From contig JAESPE010000024.1 of the NCBI GenBank assembly GCA_016756835.1, positions 1 through 41,086 of the forward strand: a stretch of 41,086 nucleotides of DNA. The letters run 5' to 3'. The translations under genes were made by a program, and so were the position numbers. The stretch comes from a gamma proteobacterium endosymbiont of Lamellibrachia anaximandri (GTDB lineage Bacteria; Pseudomonadota; Gammaproteobacteria; Chromatiales; Chromatiaceae). Below are positions 24,992 to 33,343 of this stretch, piece by piece. The notes under the pieces were generated by a model. That model worked only from the letters and a program-made list of their open reading frames with translations, ran no database searches and was not told the DNA's origin. The number at the start of each line of letters is the position of its first letter. The stretch's first letter is position 1.

Positions 24992-26269
24992 TTATCTCTC
25001 TGTTGAACCGGCGGGCACCGGATGTTTCTCTGCATGGCAAGCCGCCTGATGCCCGGCAATGCGACCAAAGACAAAAATATCCAGTAGGGAGTTGCCCATC
25101 AGACGATCCTTGCCATGCACTCCCCAAGTGGCCTCACCCGCAGCGAACAGGCCACTGACCGTCGTGCGGGTGTTTGCGTCGATACGAATCCCGCCCAGGC
25201 TATAATGGGCTAAAGGGTAGACCAGCACAGGCCGCCGGGTAATGTCGTGACCTAACTCGAGCATCTCACGATAGAAGACAGGGAACGACCGCGCTGTATG
25301 CCCCGCCCCCTGTTTCTGATCGATTGCCGGCGTATCCAGCCAGACCCCCTTTCGACCATCCTCTGTGGTTACGCATCGCCCTCGCTGACACTCATTGACA
25401 ATGGCATCACACACTTTGCGGCGAGTGGCCAGCGCATCGACAAAAGGCTTCATCTCGCTGTTCAACAGCTCAGCACCCGCCGTTCGAACCACCTCAGGCA
25501 CCGGTTTACGCCGCAACGCTTTCGGCAGCACAATGCCGGTGGGGTGGTACTGCATCAGATCAGGATTGACCACCTCGGCACCTGCAGCAGCAGCCAGCTG
25601 CAGGCTATCGGGGATCTGTTCGCCGCCAGGCAATTCCAACCCCGCTCGCTTCTCGCTGGGAATCGCCCCACCTGCAGCGATGATGATGGCAGCAGTCCGC
25701 AGACTGTATCCCGCACCATCCTGCAAGGTCAGCACATCGACTGCAAAAAATCCTCTCTGGGGTCGAATCGACCGCACTGCGGCATATTCCACCACTCTGA
25801 CCCCATCCTGCTTCACCATCTCGGCCATCTGCGCCATGATGCGGTTTCCACTGGCGTCACCACAAGAGAGAATCCTCGGCAAGCTCAGGCCACCCGCCCC
25901 CTGCAGCCGGTAGCCCGCCCCCTCCCGATCAAACCTGACACCCTGCTGTTCCAGCCAGTCGATGGTGTTGGATGCACTGGAGGTGAGGATCTGCACCAGT
26001 TCGGGGGCATTGGCGTTTTCTCCGGCCGCCATGGTATCTGCATAGTGCCGGGAGGTGGAGTCCGCGTCGCTCACCGCCGCCTGTATGCCGCCCTGCGCCC
26101 GAGCCGTTTTCGACTCCAGAAATCCGCCACTGGTCAACATTACCACCCGGCCAATCCGCTGACTGGCTTCATGGGCTGCCGCGCAACCGGCCCCGCCTGA
26201 GCCGATGATTAACACATCACTAACCAGAGCATTCTCAATATGGCGATTAAAATCCGTTGGCTCAGACAA
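24992..26269 (-). CDS. FAD-dependent fumarate-reductase/L-aspartate-oxidase-like flavoprotein
   Basis: The 425-residue protein has the FAD Rossmann motif GSGGAG (23-28), ARAQGGIQAA (57-65), and the C-terminal FAD segment GLFAAGEATWGVHGKDRLMGNSLLD near 373-397. Residues that hold and protonate the dicarboxylate in SdhA/NadB are kept: His242 (HPTG), Arg262 (EVVRTAGAEL), His355 (HYSLGG) and Arg389 (DRLMGNSL). It ends soon after this segment, lacking the helical C-terminal domain of SdhA and NadB. It sits 29 bp after a glycosyltransferase gene and 12 bp before the lyase. A sulfoacrylate reductase (or reverse dehydrogenase) is a natural guess, since sulfoacrylate is a fumarate analogue; a NadB role is less likely in this context. 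Confidence 0.85.
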   Translation of the reverse strand: MSEPTDFNRHIENALVSDVLIIGSGGAGCAAAHEASQRIGRVVMLTSGGFLESKTARAQGGIQAAVSDADSTSRHYADTMAAGENANAPELVQILTSSASNTIDWLEQQGVRFDREGAGYRLQGAGGLSLPRILSCGDASGNRIMAQMAEMVKQDGVRVVEYAAVRSIRPQRGFFAVDVLTLQDGAGYSLRTAAIIIAAGGAIPSEKRAGLELPGGEQIPDSLQLAAAAGAEVVNPDLMQYHPTGIVLPKALRRKPVPEVVRTAGAELLNSEMKPFVDALATRRKVCDAIVNECQRGRCVTTEDGRKGVWLDTPAIDQKQGAGHTARSFPVFYREMLELGHDITRRPVLVYPLAHYSLGGIRIDANTRTTVSGLFAAGEATWGVHGKDRLMGNSLLDIFVFGRIAGHQAACHAEKHPVPAGSTER

Positions 26270-26298
26270 TGCGGTTTAAACCCGTGACAACGCAGGAA

Positions 26299-27276
26299 TC
26301 AGGAGGAACCATCATCTGACTCGCCCGCCAAGCCCCTGTTGTAATCCCAGGTAACTTCCCTCACCACATAGATCGGACGCGCTTTGGTCTCATCAAACAC
26401 CTTGCCTAGGTAGAGCCCGAGTATGCCCAGGTTGGCAAACAGCAGACCGCCAACAAAATAGATGGAGACGATAACGCTGGTCCAGCCCGCCACAGTGACT
26501 CCCAAGATAAAGTAGCGGGCCACCAGATAGAGGGCATAGAGCAGAGAGATCATAGCCATGAAAAAGCCGAAGGAGATCGACAGCTTCAGGGGTTTGTTCG
26601 ACTCGGAGACAATGATGTTCAGGCCCATGCTCAGCAAGCGCCTGAAATTGTAACTGGAGCGCCCCTCCCTACGAGGCGCATGTTCAATATTGATGGAGGT
26701 CGCATGAAAACCGAGCCAGCGGATGGTCAACTGCAGGGTACGGGTCTGCTCCCGCATGCCATTGAAAGCCTCGATCACCTTGTGCTGGTAGATACCAAAG
26801 TTGGCCACTGCAGGGTCACTGTTGCTGTCGGTAAAGTAGTCCTGAATCTTGCGATAAAGACGTGCCGATAACACCTTGGCTGAGGAATCCTGGCGACTTT
26901 CCCGACGACCGAAAACCACCTCATAGCCCTCCATCGCCTTGGCGTAGAGTTTGGAGATCTCTGCTGGCTGATCCTGCAGGTCGCAATCCATCACCACCAC
27001 CCAGTCACCCCGGGCCAGCGCCAGGCCAGCGCGTATAGCCGCGTGCTGGCCAAAGTTACGCGACAGATCGACCCCGCGGATGCGCGGGTCAGCCTCCGCC
27101 AACTGCTGTATGACCTCCCAGGCACCATCGGGGGATGCGTCATTGACGAAGATTATCTCATACTCTTCGTCAATGGCGGCAAGACTTTCAGCCAGCTCGG
27201 CACAGAGCGCAGGCAGAATCGTCGCACAACCGTAAACGGGGGAGACTACAGAGAGATGGGGCGATATCTTTGTCAT
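26299..27276 (-). CDS. Polyprenyl-phosphate glycosyltransferase (GtrB/ArnC/DPM1-like GT2)
   Basis: This GT2 enzyme moves a sugar from a nucleotide to undecaprenyl phosphate at the cytoplasmic face. From the ATG at 27276 it has 325 residues: LSVVSPVYG near 8, VNDASPDGAW near 46, SRNFGQHAAIRAGL near 77, the DCDLQDQP metal/catalytic motif near 101, and two C-terminal membrane helices (about 232-255 and 265-290). This is the GtrB/ArnC layout. A longer start at 27336 is possible but adds 20 residues without homology. It heads the sulfonate operon, which ties the sulfonated product to lipid-linked sugar chemistry. Partners using the product could be the GT-C-like proteins at 15.4 or 19.5 kb. Confidence 0.9.
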   Translation of the reverse strand: MTKISPHLSVVSPVYGCATILPALCAELAESLAAIDEEYEIIFVNDASPDGAWEVIQQLAEADPRIRGVDLSRNFGQHAAIRAGLALARGDWVVVMDCDLQDQPAEISKLYAKAMEGYEVVFGRRESRQDSSAKVLSARLYRKIQDYFTDSNSDPAVANFGIYQHKVIEAFNGMREQTRTLQLTIRWLGFHATSINIEHAPRREGRSSYNFRRLLSMGLNIIVSESNKPLKLSISFGFFMAMISLLYALYLVARYFILGVTVAGWTSVIVSIYFVGGLLFANLGILGLYLGKVFDETKARPIYVVREVTWDYNRGLAGESDDGSS

Positions 27277-27358
27277 AGAAACCGGGGTTTTCAGCATCCT
27301 GTACGGAGCATGAGACAGATGCGAACAATGGTACAATCAAATCCAAACCGCCGCATCT

Positions 27359-27387
27359 TTGGATACCGATCAACTTCTCACTATAGG
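27359..27387 (+). promoter_or_regulatory. Candidate promoter for the 27443-30086 operon
   Basis: A TTGGAT -35-like hexamer and a TATAGG -10-like hexamer are separated by 17 bases, 55 bp before the AglD-like start. Each box matches the sigma-70 consensus at four of six positions, so support is weak. This divergent gap must also hold the promoter of the minus-strand sulfonate operon, which I could not place. Confidence 0.25.
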
Positions 27388-27442
27388 GGCTGCCCCTCCT
27401 TAACGGACTAAACTCAGCAAGCACTCTGCCCGTCACCCCATC

Positions 27443-28324
27443 ATGAAGCCGATTAAGCTGCCTAAATCCGTCAAGGCCACTGTTTCGATCGCCCTGCTCG
27501 CCGGTCTGCTCTACCTGCTCGACTGGCAACGTTTGGCCAGCCTCGACCTCTATGCGCTGCTCTATATTTTTATCGGCATGGTCGGCACTCTCGGCCTCGA
27601 CCTGTTTCTGGCGCTTCGTTGGCAGTTGCTACTCAAGCAGAAAAACGCCCAAGGACTGCCATTGAGCACAGCCTATCAAGGTTATCTGTTCGGTGCCTTT
27701 TTCAACATCTTCATGCCCGGCGCTATCGGCGGCGACCTGATGCGCATCAACCACGCCATGTCGCATACAGGGATCAATCTGAAGACCTCCGGACTGATCA
27801 TCTTCATGGAGCGACTGTTCGGGGTCGGCGCCTTGCTTAGCCTGTTTGTTTTCGGTCTGCTGATAGGGGGCGCTGACCTGCCCCATATCGATTTCGGCCA
27901 GTATCAGATCCATCTGCTGATTGTTACGGTTGCACTACTGAGCCTGATAATCATCTTCGCCTCCCGCAGATTTCGACTGCCCCTGCACGCCGCCATCGCC
28001 GCCTTTCTGCTCAGTCTGCTGGCACAGGGCAGCGATGCTTTGCTCTCCTGGCTGATTCTCTCCTACCTGCTCCCGGACACCCCGTTCTTCTGGCTGCTGA
28101 TCGCCATGCCGATAGCTTTCATCACCACCCTGTTGCCGATCTCCCTGGGGGGGCTTGGGGTCCGGGAAGGCACCCTGGTTGGTGTGCTGGCACTGTTCGG
28201 CGTAGATCCCTCCTCCGCCATCCTCTTCTCCTTCATGGTCTATCTCAGCAAGGTGCTGGTCGGTATGATTGGCGGTATCATTCTCAATCTCAGCCGAAGC
28301 AGCGAACAAAACCAGTCAAGATGA
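27443..28324 (+). CDS. AglD/UPF0104-like flippase-family membrane protein
   Basis: The 293 residues contain about eight hydrophobic segments. Family marks of the lysylphosphatidylglycerol-synthase TM / AglD-like group are visible: L-A-L-R-W-Q-L-L-L near 56, the F-F-N-I-F-M-P-G-A-I-G-G-D-L-M-R-I block near 88-104, and P-I-S-L-G-G-L-G-V-R-E-G near 232-243. Members are proposed to move or use polyprenyl-linked sugars, but the biochemistry is poorly defined. The stop overlaps the next start (ATGA, 28321-28324), making a three-gene operon with a methyltransferase and a WecE-type aminotransferase. Confidence 0.85.
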   Translation: MKPIKLPKSVKATVSIALLAGLLYLLDWQRLASLDLYALLYIFIGMVGTLGLDLFLALRWQLLLKQKNAQGLPLSTAYQGYLFGAFFNIFMPGAIGGDLMRINHAMSHTGINLKTSGLIIFMERLFGVGALLSLFVFGLLIGGADLPHIDFGQYQIHLLIVTVALLSLIIIFASRRFRLPLHAAIAAFLLSLLAQGSDALLSWLILSYLLPDTPFFWLLIAMPIAFITTLLPISLGGLGVREGTLVGVLALFGVDPSSAILFSFMVYLSKVLVGMIGGIILNLSRSSEQNQSR

Positions 28325-28944
28325 CACAAGTAACCAGTGGACTACGCGCCATCCTCTCCCATGCCCGCGTCTACCAGTGGCTGCAGGATCTGCTGGGCAA
28401 AAAGAACCGGCATATCTTTGTTGATCAGTTTATTCGGGCTACGGCAGGCAACCGGCTGCTGGATGTCGGTTGCGGCACAGGAAATCTGCTCAACTATCTA
28501 CCGGATGATGTGAACTATGTGGGAATGGACCTCTCCAGCGACTACATCACCGCCGCCCGGAACGAACATGGTGAGAAGGGCCATTTTGTCTGCGCCGATG
28601 TCGCCGATATGGACTACGAGGCACTGGGCAAACCCGACATAGTCGTTGCCAAAGGGCTGCTGCACCACCTCTCAGACGATGAGGTCCACGACCTGTTTGC
28701 CAGCATCGCCTCGGTGGCAAAATCCGAGACCCGCCTCGTCACCCTCGATCCTTGCTACCTCGATGGTGGTAACCCGCTGGCCAATTGGGTCATATCCAGG
28801 GACCGGGGCCAGAATGTTCGTAAACCCGAAGCCTATAGGCAACTGGCAATGAAACATTTCCAACAGGTCGATCTTGAAGTCCGTACTGACCTGCTGCGTA
28901 TCCCTTACAGCCACGCCATTCTGCAGTGCAGTGGACCATTATGA
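28321..28944 (+). CDS. Class I SAM-dependent methyltransferase
   Basis: The 207-residue protein has the SAM motif LLDVGCGTGNLL near residues 46-57, the acidic GMDLSSDYI near 73 and a K-G-L-L-H-H-L-S segment near 116 typical of the Methyltransf_11/23 group. It overlaps both neighbours by four bases (ATGA at 28321 and 28941), so it is tightly coupled to the AglD-like protein and the WecE-like enzyme. A sugar or polyprenyl-linked glycan is a likely substrate, but nothing in the sequence defines it. Confidence 0.85.
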   Translation: MTQVTSGLRAILSHARVYQWLQDLLGKKNRHIFVDQFIRATAGNRLLDVGCGTGNLLNYLPDDVNYVGMDLSSDYITAARNEHGEKGHFVCADVADMDYEALGKPDIVVAKGLLHHLSDDEVHDLFASIASVAKSETRLVTLDPCYLDGGNPLANWVISRDRGQNVRKPEAYRQLAMKHFQQVDLEVRTDLLRIPYSHAILQCSGPL

Positions 28945-30086
28945 ATAACCCCATTCCCTTCAACCGCCCAGCCTGGGCCGGCAACGAAACCGAACTGATC
29001 GCCGAAGCCTTTGAAAACGGCTGGGTGGCTGGAGACGGCCCTTTCACCAAGCGAGTCCAGGCGATGCTGGAGCTGCAGTTGATCGATACCGAGAAGGTGC
29101 TGCTGACCACCTCCTGCACCCATGCGCTGGAGATCGCCGCGATCCTGCTCGACCTGCAGCCAGGGGACGAGGTAATCGTGCCCTCCTATACCTTCGTCTC
29201 CACCGCACTGGCCTTCCTGATGCATGGCGCAATCCCCGTGTTTGCCGACATCCGTCCCGATACCCTGAACATGGACGAGACCAAACTGGAGGCACTGATT
29301 ACCGACAACACCCGCGCCATTGTGCCGGTCCACTACGCCGGTGTCGGCTGCGAGATGGATGAGATCATGGCCATCGCCAAGGCCCATAACCTGATCGTCA
29401 TCGAAGACAACGCCCATGGTCTCTACGCCAAATACAAGGGTCGTCATCTGGGCACCATCGGTCACATGGCGACCCAGAGCTTCCACGAGACCAAAAACAT
29501 CACCTGCGGCGAGGGTGGCGCCTTGATCATCAACGATCCAGTCTATATCGAGCGGGCTGAGATCATCCGCGAGAAAGGCACCAACCGGGCGCGCTTCTTC
29601 CGTGGCCAGATCGATAAATACACTTGGGTGGACAGGGGGTCGAGCTATGTCATCTCCGACATTCTGAGCGCCTTCCTCTTCGGCCAGCTCTCCCACGTCG
29701 ATTCGATTCAGGCCCGCCGCAAGCAGGTCTGGGAAAACTACCGTGAAGGGCTGACCGACTGGGCTACAGACCGGCGGATCGGCATGCCCACCATCCCCGC
29801 CCATTGCGAGCAGGCTTACCACATGTTCTACCTGCTGATGCCGTCGCTGGAAGCACGCAGCGCCTTCATCCAGCATCTCAAGGCACAGCAGATCTCCGCC
29901 GTTTTCCACTATCTGCCGCTGCACGACTCGGATATGGGACAGGCCGAGGGACGTGCGCCCCTCGGCTGCCCGGTTACCCGGGATGTGGCCGACCGGCTGG
30001 TGCGCCTGCCTTTCTATACCGATATGGATGAGGTCACCCAAAAGCGGGTGATAGAGGTAATCAAAACGTTTCAGAACGGCAGGTGA
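28941..30086 (+). CDS. wecE: WecE/RffA-type dTDP-4-amino-4,6-dideoxygalactose transaminase
   Basis: This PLP aminotransferase (381 residues from ATG 28941) matches E. coli RffA/WecE along its length: IPFNRP start, SCTHALEIAAILLDLQPGDEV near 58-78, PSYTFVSTA near 81, VPVHYAGVGCEMD near 128, the PLP lysine Lys185 in SFHETKN, EIIREKGTNRARFFRGQIDKYTW near 207, and the VFHYIPLH-like segment VFHYLPLHDS. It should make dTDP-Fuc4N from dTDP-4-keto-6-deoxyglucose. The dTDP-glucose genes rmlA and rmlB are not in this window and are presumably elsewhere. The start overlaps the preceding stop, which rules out the upstream in-frame start at 28926. Confidence 0.92.
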   Translation: MNNPIPFNRPAWAGNETELIAEAFENGWVAGDGPFTKRVQAMLELQLIDTEKVLLTTSCTHALEIAAILLDLQPGDEVIVPSYTFVSTALAFLMHGAIPVFADIRPDTLNMDETKLEALITDNTRAIVPVHYAGVGCEMDEIMAIAKAHNLIVIEDNAHGLYAKYKGRHLGTIGHMATQSFHETKNITCGEGGALIINDPVYIERAEIIREKGTNRARFFRGQIDKYTWVDRGSSYVISDILSAFLFGQLSHVDSIQARRKQVWENYREGLTDWATDRRIGMPTIPAHCEQAYHMFYLLMPSLEARSAFIQHLKAQQISAVFHYLPLHDSDMGQAEGRAPLGCPVTRDVADRLVRLPFYTDMDEVTQKRVIEVIKTFQNGR

Positions 30087-30128
30087 TTATCACAAGGGTC
30101 GGAGTGACGCAGGCTCCTCAACACTCCA

Positions 30129-30728
30129 TCAATGTGAAACGACTGCCCAGAAGGTTCTGAAGATAATCTGCAGGTCGAGCCACAAGCTGCGCTGCTCCAC
30201 GTAAGAGACATAGTAGTCAAGCTTGATCGGCATGATCTCGTTGAGGTAGGTCGCCACAGGGTCGTCCGCCCCCTCCAGCATGGCGTTCTCATTGCGAAAC
30301 TCGATGGACGCAAGATCGGTAATGCCCGGGGGTACCGAGAACACCTTGTCGTGGATCTCTGCCGGGTAGTGGGCCACGTATTCCGGCACTTCAGGACGCG
30401 GCCCCACCAGACTCATCTGCCCCATCACCACATTGAAGAGCTGGGGCAGTTCATCCAGCTTCGACTTGCGCAGAAACTGCCCACTGCGGGTAATGCGCGG
30501 GTCGGCCCCCACGGTCACCTTCGGTCCCAACTTCTCGGCATCGACTCGCATACTGCGGAATTTCAACAGTGCGAAAGAGACACCACCACGCCCCACCCGT
30601 TGCTGGCGGAACAGCACCGGCCCTGGACTATCGAGCCACACCCAAAGTGCGATCACTGCCATCAGCGGCAGCAGCAACAGCAGCCCCGGCAGAGTCAGTA
30701 GCAGATCGAAGAGACGCTTGACGATCAC
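30129..30728 (-). CDS. Monotopic phosphoglycosyl transferase, PglC-like
   Basis: This enzyme puts the first sugar phosphate on undecaprenyl phosphate. At 199 residues it is the short single-domain PglC type, without the multi-helix N-terminus of WbaP. A re-entrant hydrophobic helix spans about 8-32; the catalytic Asp-Glu pair is Asp92-Glu93 ([10 protein letters not shown]), and SLVGPRPE lies at 106-113. The start overlaps the stop of the PglE-like aminotransferase (30725-30728). Together with PglF- and NeuD/PglD-like genes nearby, the likely substrate is UDP-diNAcBac or a related 4-amino-6-deoxy sugar. It converges with wecE, with 42 bp between them. Confidence 0.92.
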   Translation of the reverse strand: MIVKRLFDLLLTLPGLLLLLPLMAVIALWVWLDSPGPVLFRQQRVGRGGVSFALLKFRSMRVDAEKLGPKVTVGADPRITRSGQFLRKSKLDELPQLFNVVMGQMSLVGPRPEVPEYVAHYPAEIHDKVFSVPPGITDLASIEFRNENAMLEGADDPVATYLNEIMPIKLDYYVSYVEQRSLWLDLQIIFRTFWAVVSH

Positions 30729-31897
30729 CCGCAGGCATCCTGCAGAATGGCCGTTGCCGCGTCGATCACCCGCTGCTGGTCAGCATCGCTCATGGCTGGG
30801 AATAGGGGCAGGCTGACACATTCAGCAAAGACCTGTTCAGCAACGGGAAAGTCAGCGGCATCAAGCTGGTAGGTATCGCGCCAATAGGGGTGGCGATGGA
30901 GGGGAATAAAGTGGACGCTGGTGCCGATACCCCGCTCGGCCATCAGTTCGATAAAGCTGTCACGGTTGATGGTCAGCTCACCCGTCTGCAGACGCAGCAC
31001 ATAGAGGTGCCAGGCGTGGATATCATCGGGGCGTTTGACGAAAGGCAACCGTACCGGCAGCTCGGCAAGAGCAGCATCGTAACGCTGCGCCATCAGTTCA
31101 CGCCGCTGACGGAAGGCCTCGGCCCGCTTTAGCTGATGCAGACCCAAAGAGGCGGCGATATCGGTCATGTTGTATTTATAACCAGGCGCAATCACTTCGT
31201 AATACCAGGCGGGTTTATCTGAAGTATAACGGTCGAAGACATCCTTGCTGATACCATGCAGGCGCATCACCCGCACCCGCTCGGCGATGGCATCGTCGTC
31301 GGTCACCACCATGCCGCCTTCACCGGTGGCTATGGTCTTGGTCACGTAGAAACTATAGACCGTGGCATCCCCCAGGGTGCCGATCCTGCGACCCTTATAG
31401 GTCGCCGGCAGGGCGTGGGCTGCATCCTCAACCAGTCTGACGCCATACTGTTCCGCCAGCATCTGCAGTTCATCCATCTCGCAGGCCTGACCGGCAAAGT
31501 GAACCGGCATTATCGCCTTCACCTCCGGGTGGTTTTTCAAGGTATCTTCCACCTGATCCACCGAGATATTGAGGGTCTGTGGATCGATATCGACGAACAG
31601 CGGATCAGCCCCCAAATAGCGGATCACTTCCGCTGTGGCGGTAAAGGTAAAGGTGGTGGTAATCACCTTATCGCCCGGACCTATGCCGATCGCCTCCAGG
31701 GCCAAGTGCAGACCGGCAGTGGCGGAGTTGACCGCGATGGCGTGGCGGGCGCCGACAAAGTCGGCAAAATCGGCTTCGAATTTTTTTGTCTTGGCACCCG
31801 TGGTCCACCAGCCGGAACGCAGGGTGTCCACCACCTCCTTTATCTCGTCTTCGCTGACGCTGGGCAGAGCAAAAGGCAGGAAATCGTCTCTGTTCAT
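30725..31897 (-). CDS. DegT-family UDP-4-keto-6-deoxysugar aminotransferase, PglE-like
   Basis: From the ATG at 31897 the protein has 390 residues and begins [12 protein letters not shown], the usual family start; a frame open to 31927 adds ten residues without homology. Visible motifs are SGWWTTG near 28-34, [12 protein letters not shown] near 56-67, the pyridine-contacting Asp158 (LVEDAAHAL) and the PLP lysine Lys187 ([14 protein letters not shown]). Similarity in layout to PglE/PseC/ArnB and overlap with a PglC-like gene favour amination of a UDP-4-keto-6-deoxy hexose made by the PglF/WbpM-like dehydratase at 34.6 kb. It is the third DegT-type enzyme in the window; each belongs to a different subgroup. 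Confidence 0.88.
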   Translation of the reverse strand: MNRDDFLPFALPSVSEDEIKEVVDTLRSGWWTTGAKTKKFEADFADFVGARHAIAVNSATAGLHLALEAIGIGPGDKVITTTFTFTATAEVIRYLGADPLFVDIDPQTLNISVDQVEDTLKNHPEVKAIMPVHFAGQACEMDELQMLAEQYGVRLVEDAAHALPATYKGRRIGTLGDATVYSFYVTKTIATGEGGMVVTDDDAIAERVRVMRLHGISKDVFDRYTSDKPAWYYEVIAPGYKYNMTDIAASLGLHQLKRAEAFRQRRELMAQRYDAALAELPVRLPFVKRPDDIHAWHLYVLRLQTGELTINRDSFIELMAERGIGTSVHFIPLHRHPYWRDTYQLDAADFPVAEQVFAECVSLPLFPAMSDADQQRVIDAATAILQDACG

Positions 31898-31951
31898 CCA
31901 ATCAAAACCTGTTTTTGGGGTGGGCACGAAAAAAGTGGCGTCATCTTATGC

Positions 31952-32082
31952 AAGCACTGGCTGATTGTCATTTCTGTTCTTAGGTTCGTACTCGGCCGCA
32001 AGAAGAAATCTCATCCCTCGATTGCAAGTAAGTGCTCTGTTGCTTGAGATCTCTCCCTGCGATCGAGATGACAGGATTCAGC
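31952..32082. repeat. Degenerate relative of MITE 1
   Basis: This segment shares with MITE 1 (4292-4421) the blocks ATTGTCATTT, GAAATCTCAT and GAGATCTCTCCCT followed by TCGAGATGACAG, in the same order. Its ends (CAAGCACTGGCTGATTG and the facing GATTCAGCTTAG) are only partly inverted and no clean target duplication is visible. It fills the gap upstream of the PglE-like gene together with MITE 2. Confidence 0.7.
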
Positions 32083-32086
32083 TTAG

Positions 32087-32245
32087 GGAGCCTCTGAACA
32101 AGTCATGGACCTACAGCTTGCGGCTGAAATGCACTGCTTCTTCGTTGGAAATCTTCGCAATAGCCTGCTATTACGTGCGATTTCCGCCTCAAATCAGCGC
32201 ATTTCATCTCACAATCTGAACGGCCCGGACTTATTCAGAGGCTCC
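32087..32245. mobile_element. IS5-like miniature element (MITE 2) on the GT-B stop codon
   Basis: The 159-bp element has 18-bp inverted ends (32087-32104 and 32228-32245, GGAGCCTCTGAAYAAGTC) with one mismatch and is flanked by the direct repeat TTAG (32083-32086 and 32246-32249), again a YTAR-type target. The end sequence resembles IS5 ends. No coding capacity was found. On the minus strand the right TTAG reads CTAA and supplies the TAA stop of the GT-B glycosyltransferase, the same placement as MITE 1. Confidence 0.88.
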
Positions 32246-33316
32246 TTAGCTGAACCAGGGCCGTAACAGCGCAAGCGAATCCTCCACCCCGGTAGCAGGA
32301 GTGGGTTCAGGTCTTGGCGCCTCCAACATCGACTCAATCGCAGATTTTAGTGGTTTCGGCCGCCACTCTGCCTGCGTCAATTGCCTGAAAGGAATCCGCT
32401 CCGCCACCCAGTCAACCAGCCAACGGCTCTCCGGCCACTCATTTCTGGCCGCCGAGAGCAGTGGTAAACCATTCGCCGCCGCCTCGGTAAAGCTGTTGTA
32501 ACCCGGCTTGGTGATCATCAGGTCGCAGGATGCCATCAGATCGATGAATGCAATCCCCTCGGGAACGGTAAAAAAATCACCACGTTCGGCCTCAATAATC
32601 TCCGGCACCAGCCAGACCAGTCCATCAAGCAGGGGAAGCGCATCCGCAGCAACCGTTCCGCTCACGCCCCCAAACTGCAAAAGACCGATTCGACTCTCCC
32701 TGGACAGACCGAGACGCGCGATAATTTCTTCACGATGCGGCTTGCCCCTGATTGCCAAGGGACCTATCGGATGGCTATTGGCCAGCCACGCCATCGGCAT
32801 CGAGGGCGCAGGCCGCAGAAACAGATCAACCTGCTGATAGGCCCGCTTCATATCCCGCAGGCAATCTTCCAGGGGAATGCTCGCCACTGGACCTTCGTGG
32901 AGGATATCAAACCAGGTCAGTGAGCAGAGTCCCACCGCGGGGATGCCCAGTTCCTTTGCCGCAACCAGAGGTAACCAAGGCACATCGGCGAGCAGAAGAT
33001 CCGGCGCCGCCGACTCCAGCAAGGCCCTTTGCCGCATCAGTCTTTCAGCGGAATCCTGATGGAAAAGCCGATAGGCCTCATGGGTGGCCTGCCAGTCGGC
33101 GGTCAATGGATTTTCCATCACCATGCCCACATCACAGGCCTCGGCAAGCAATTCGAAGGGTCCGTCTATTCTGCTGCGGATAAATTCCGTCGGCAAATCA
33201 CCCTGAATCACCACCTGAAGACCGGGTAGATCGCGGCGCAGTCCGTTGATCACCGGCGCGATCTGTGCGAGATGCCCATAACCGTGGGCGGAGACTGCAA
33301 CAAAGAGTCTAGACAT
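32246..33316 (-). CDS. GT-B fold glycosyltransferase (MurG/UGT-like)
   Basis: The 356 residues open with VAVSAHGYGHLAQIAPVI, the N-terminal loop of MurG-like enzymes (G-x-G-H), and have in the C-terminal half LLQFGGVSG near 208 and the nucleotide-sugar site DLMITKPGYNSFTEAAANGLPLL near 262-284, which matches the GT28 C-terminal domain. The acceptor is unknown; it lacks MurG's full N-terminal signature. It follows the O-antigen-ligase-like gene by 27 bp on the same strand. The TAA stop lies in the target duplication of MITE 2, so the end of the protein is unaffected. Confidence 0.82.
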   Translation of the reverse strand: MSRLFVAVSAHGYGHLAQIAPVINGLRRDLPGLQVVIQGDLPTEFIRSRIDGPFELLAEACDVGMVMENPLTADWQATHEAYRLFHQDSAERLMRQRALLESAAPDLLLADVPWLPLVAAKELGIPAVGLCSLTWFDILHEGPVASIPLEDCLRDMKRAYQQVDLFLRPAPSMPMAWLANSHPIGPLAIRGKPHREEIIARLGLSRESRIGLLQFGGVSGTVAADALPLLDGLVWLVPEIIEAERGDFFTVPEGIAFIDLMASCDLMITKPGYNSFTEAAANGLPLLSAARNEWPESRWLVDWVAERIPFRQLTQAEWRPKPLKSAIESMLEAPRPEPTPATGVEDSLALLRPWFS

Positions 33317-33343
33317 CTGGATTACACATCCAGCGAGTAGTCA

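Noticed and set aside
25298-26200. 300-codon open frame on the plus strand
   Set aside because: It is antisense to the flavoprotein gene, which has all FAD and active-site motifs; the plus-strand product is Arg/His/Pro-rich without domains.
24992-26269. Reading the flavoprotein simply as L-aspartate oxidase NadB
   Set aside because: It lacks the C-terminal helical domain and sits in an operon with ComA and a lyase, not with nadA or nadC; NadB cannot be fully excluded without a tree.
28905-30041. 378-codon open frame on the minus strand
   Set aside because: It is antisense to the well-supported wecE gene and its product resembles no family; high GC codon bias opens the reverse frame.
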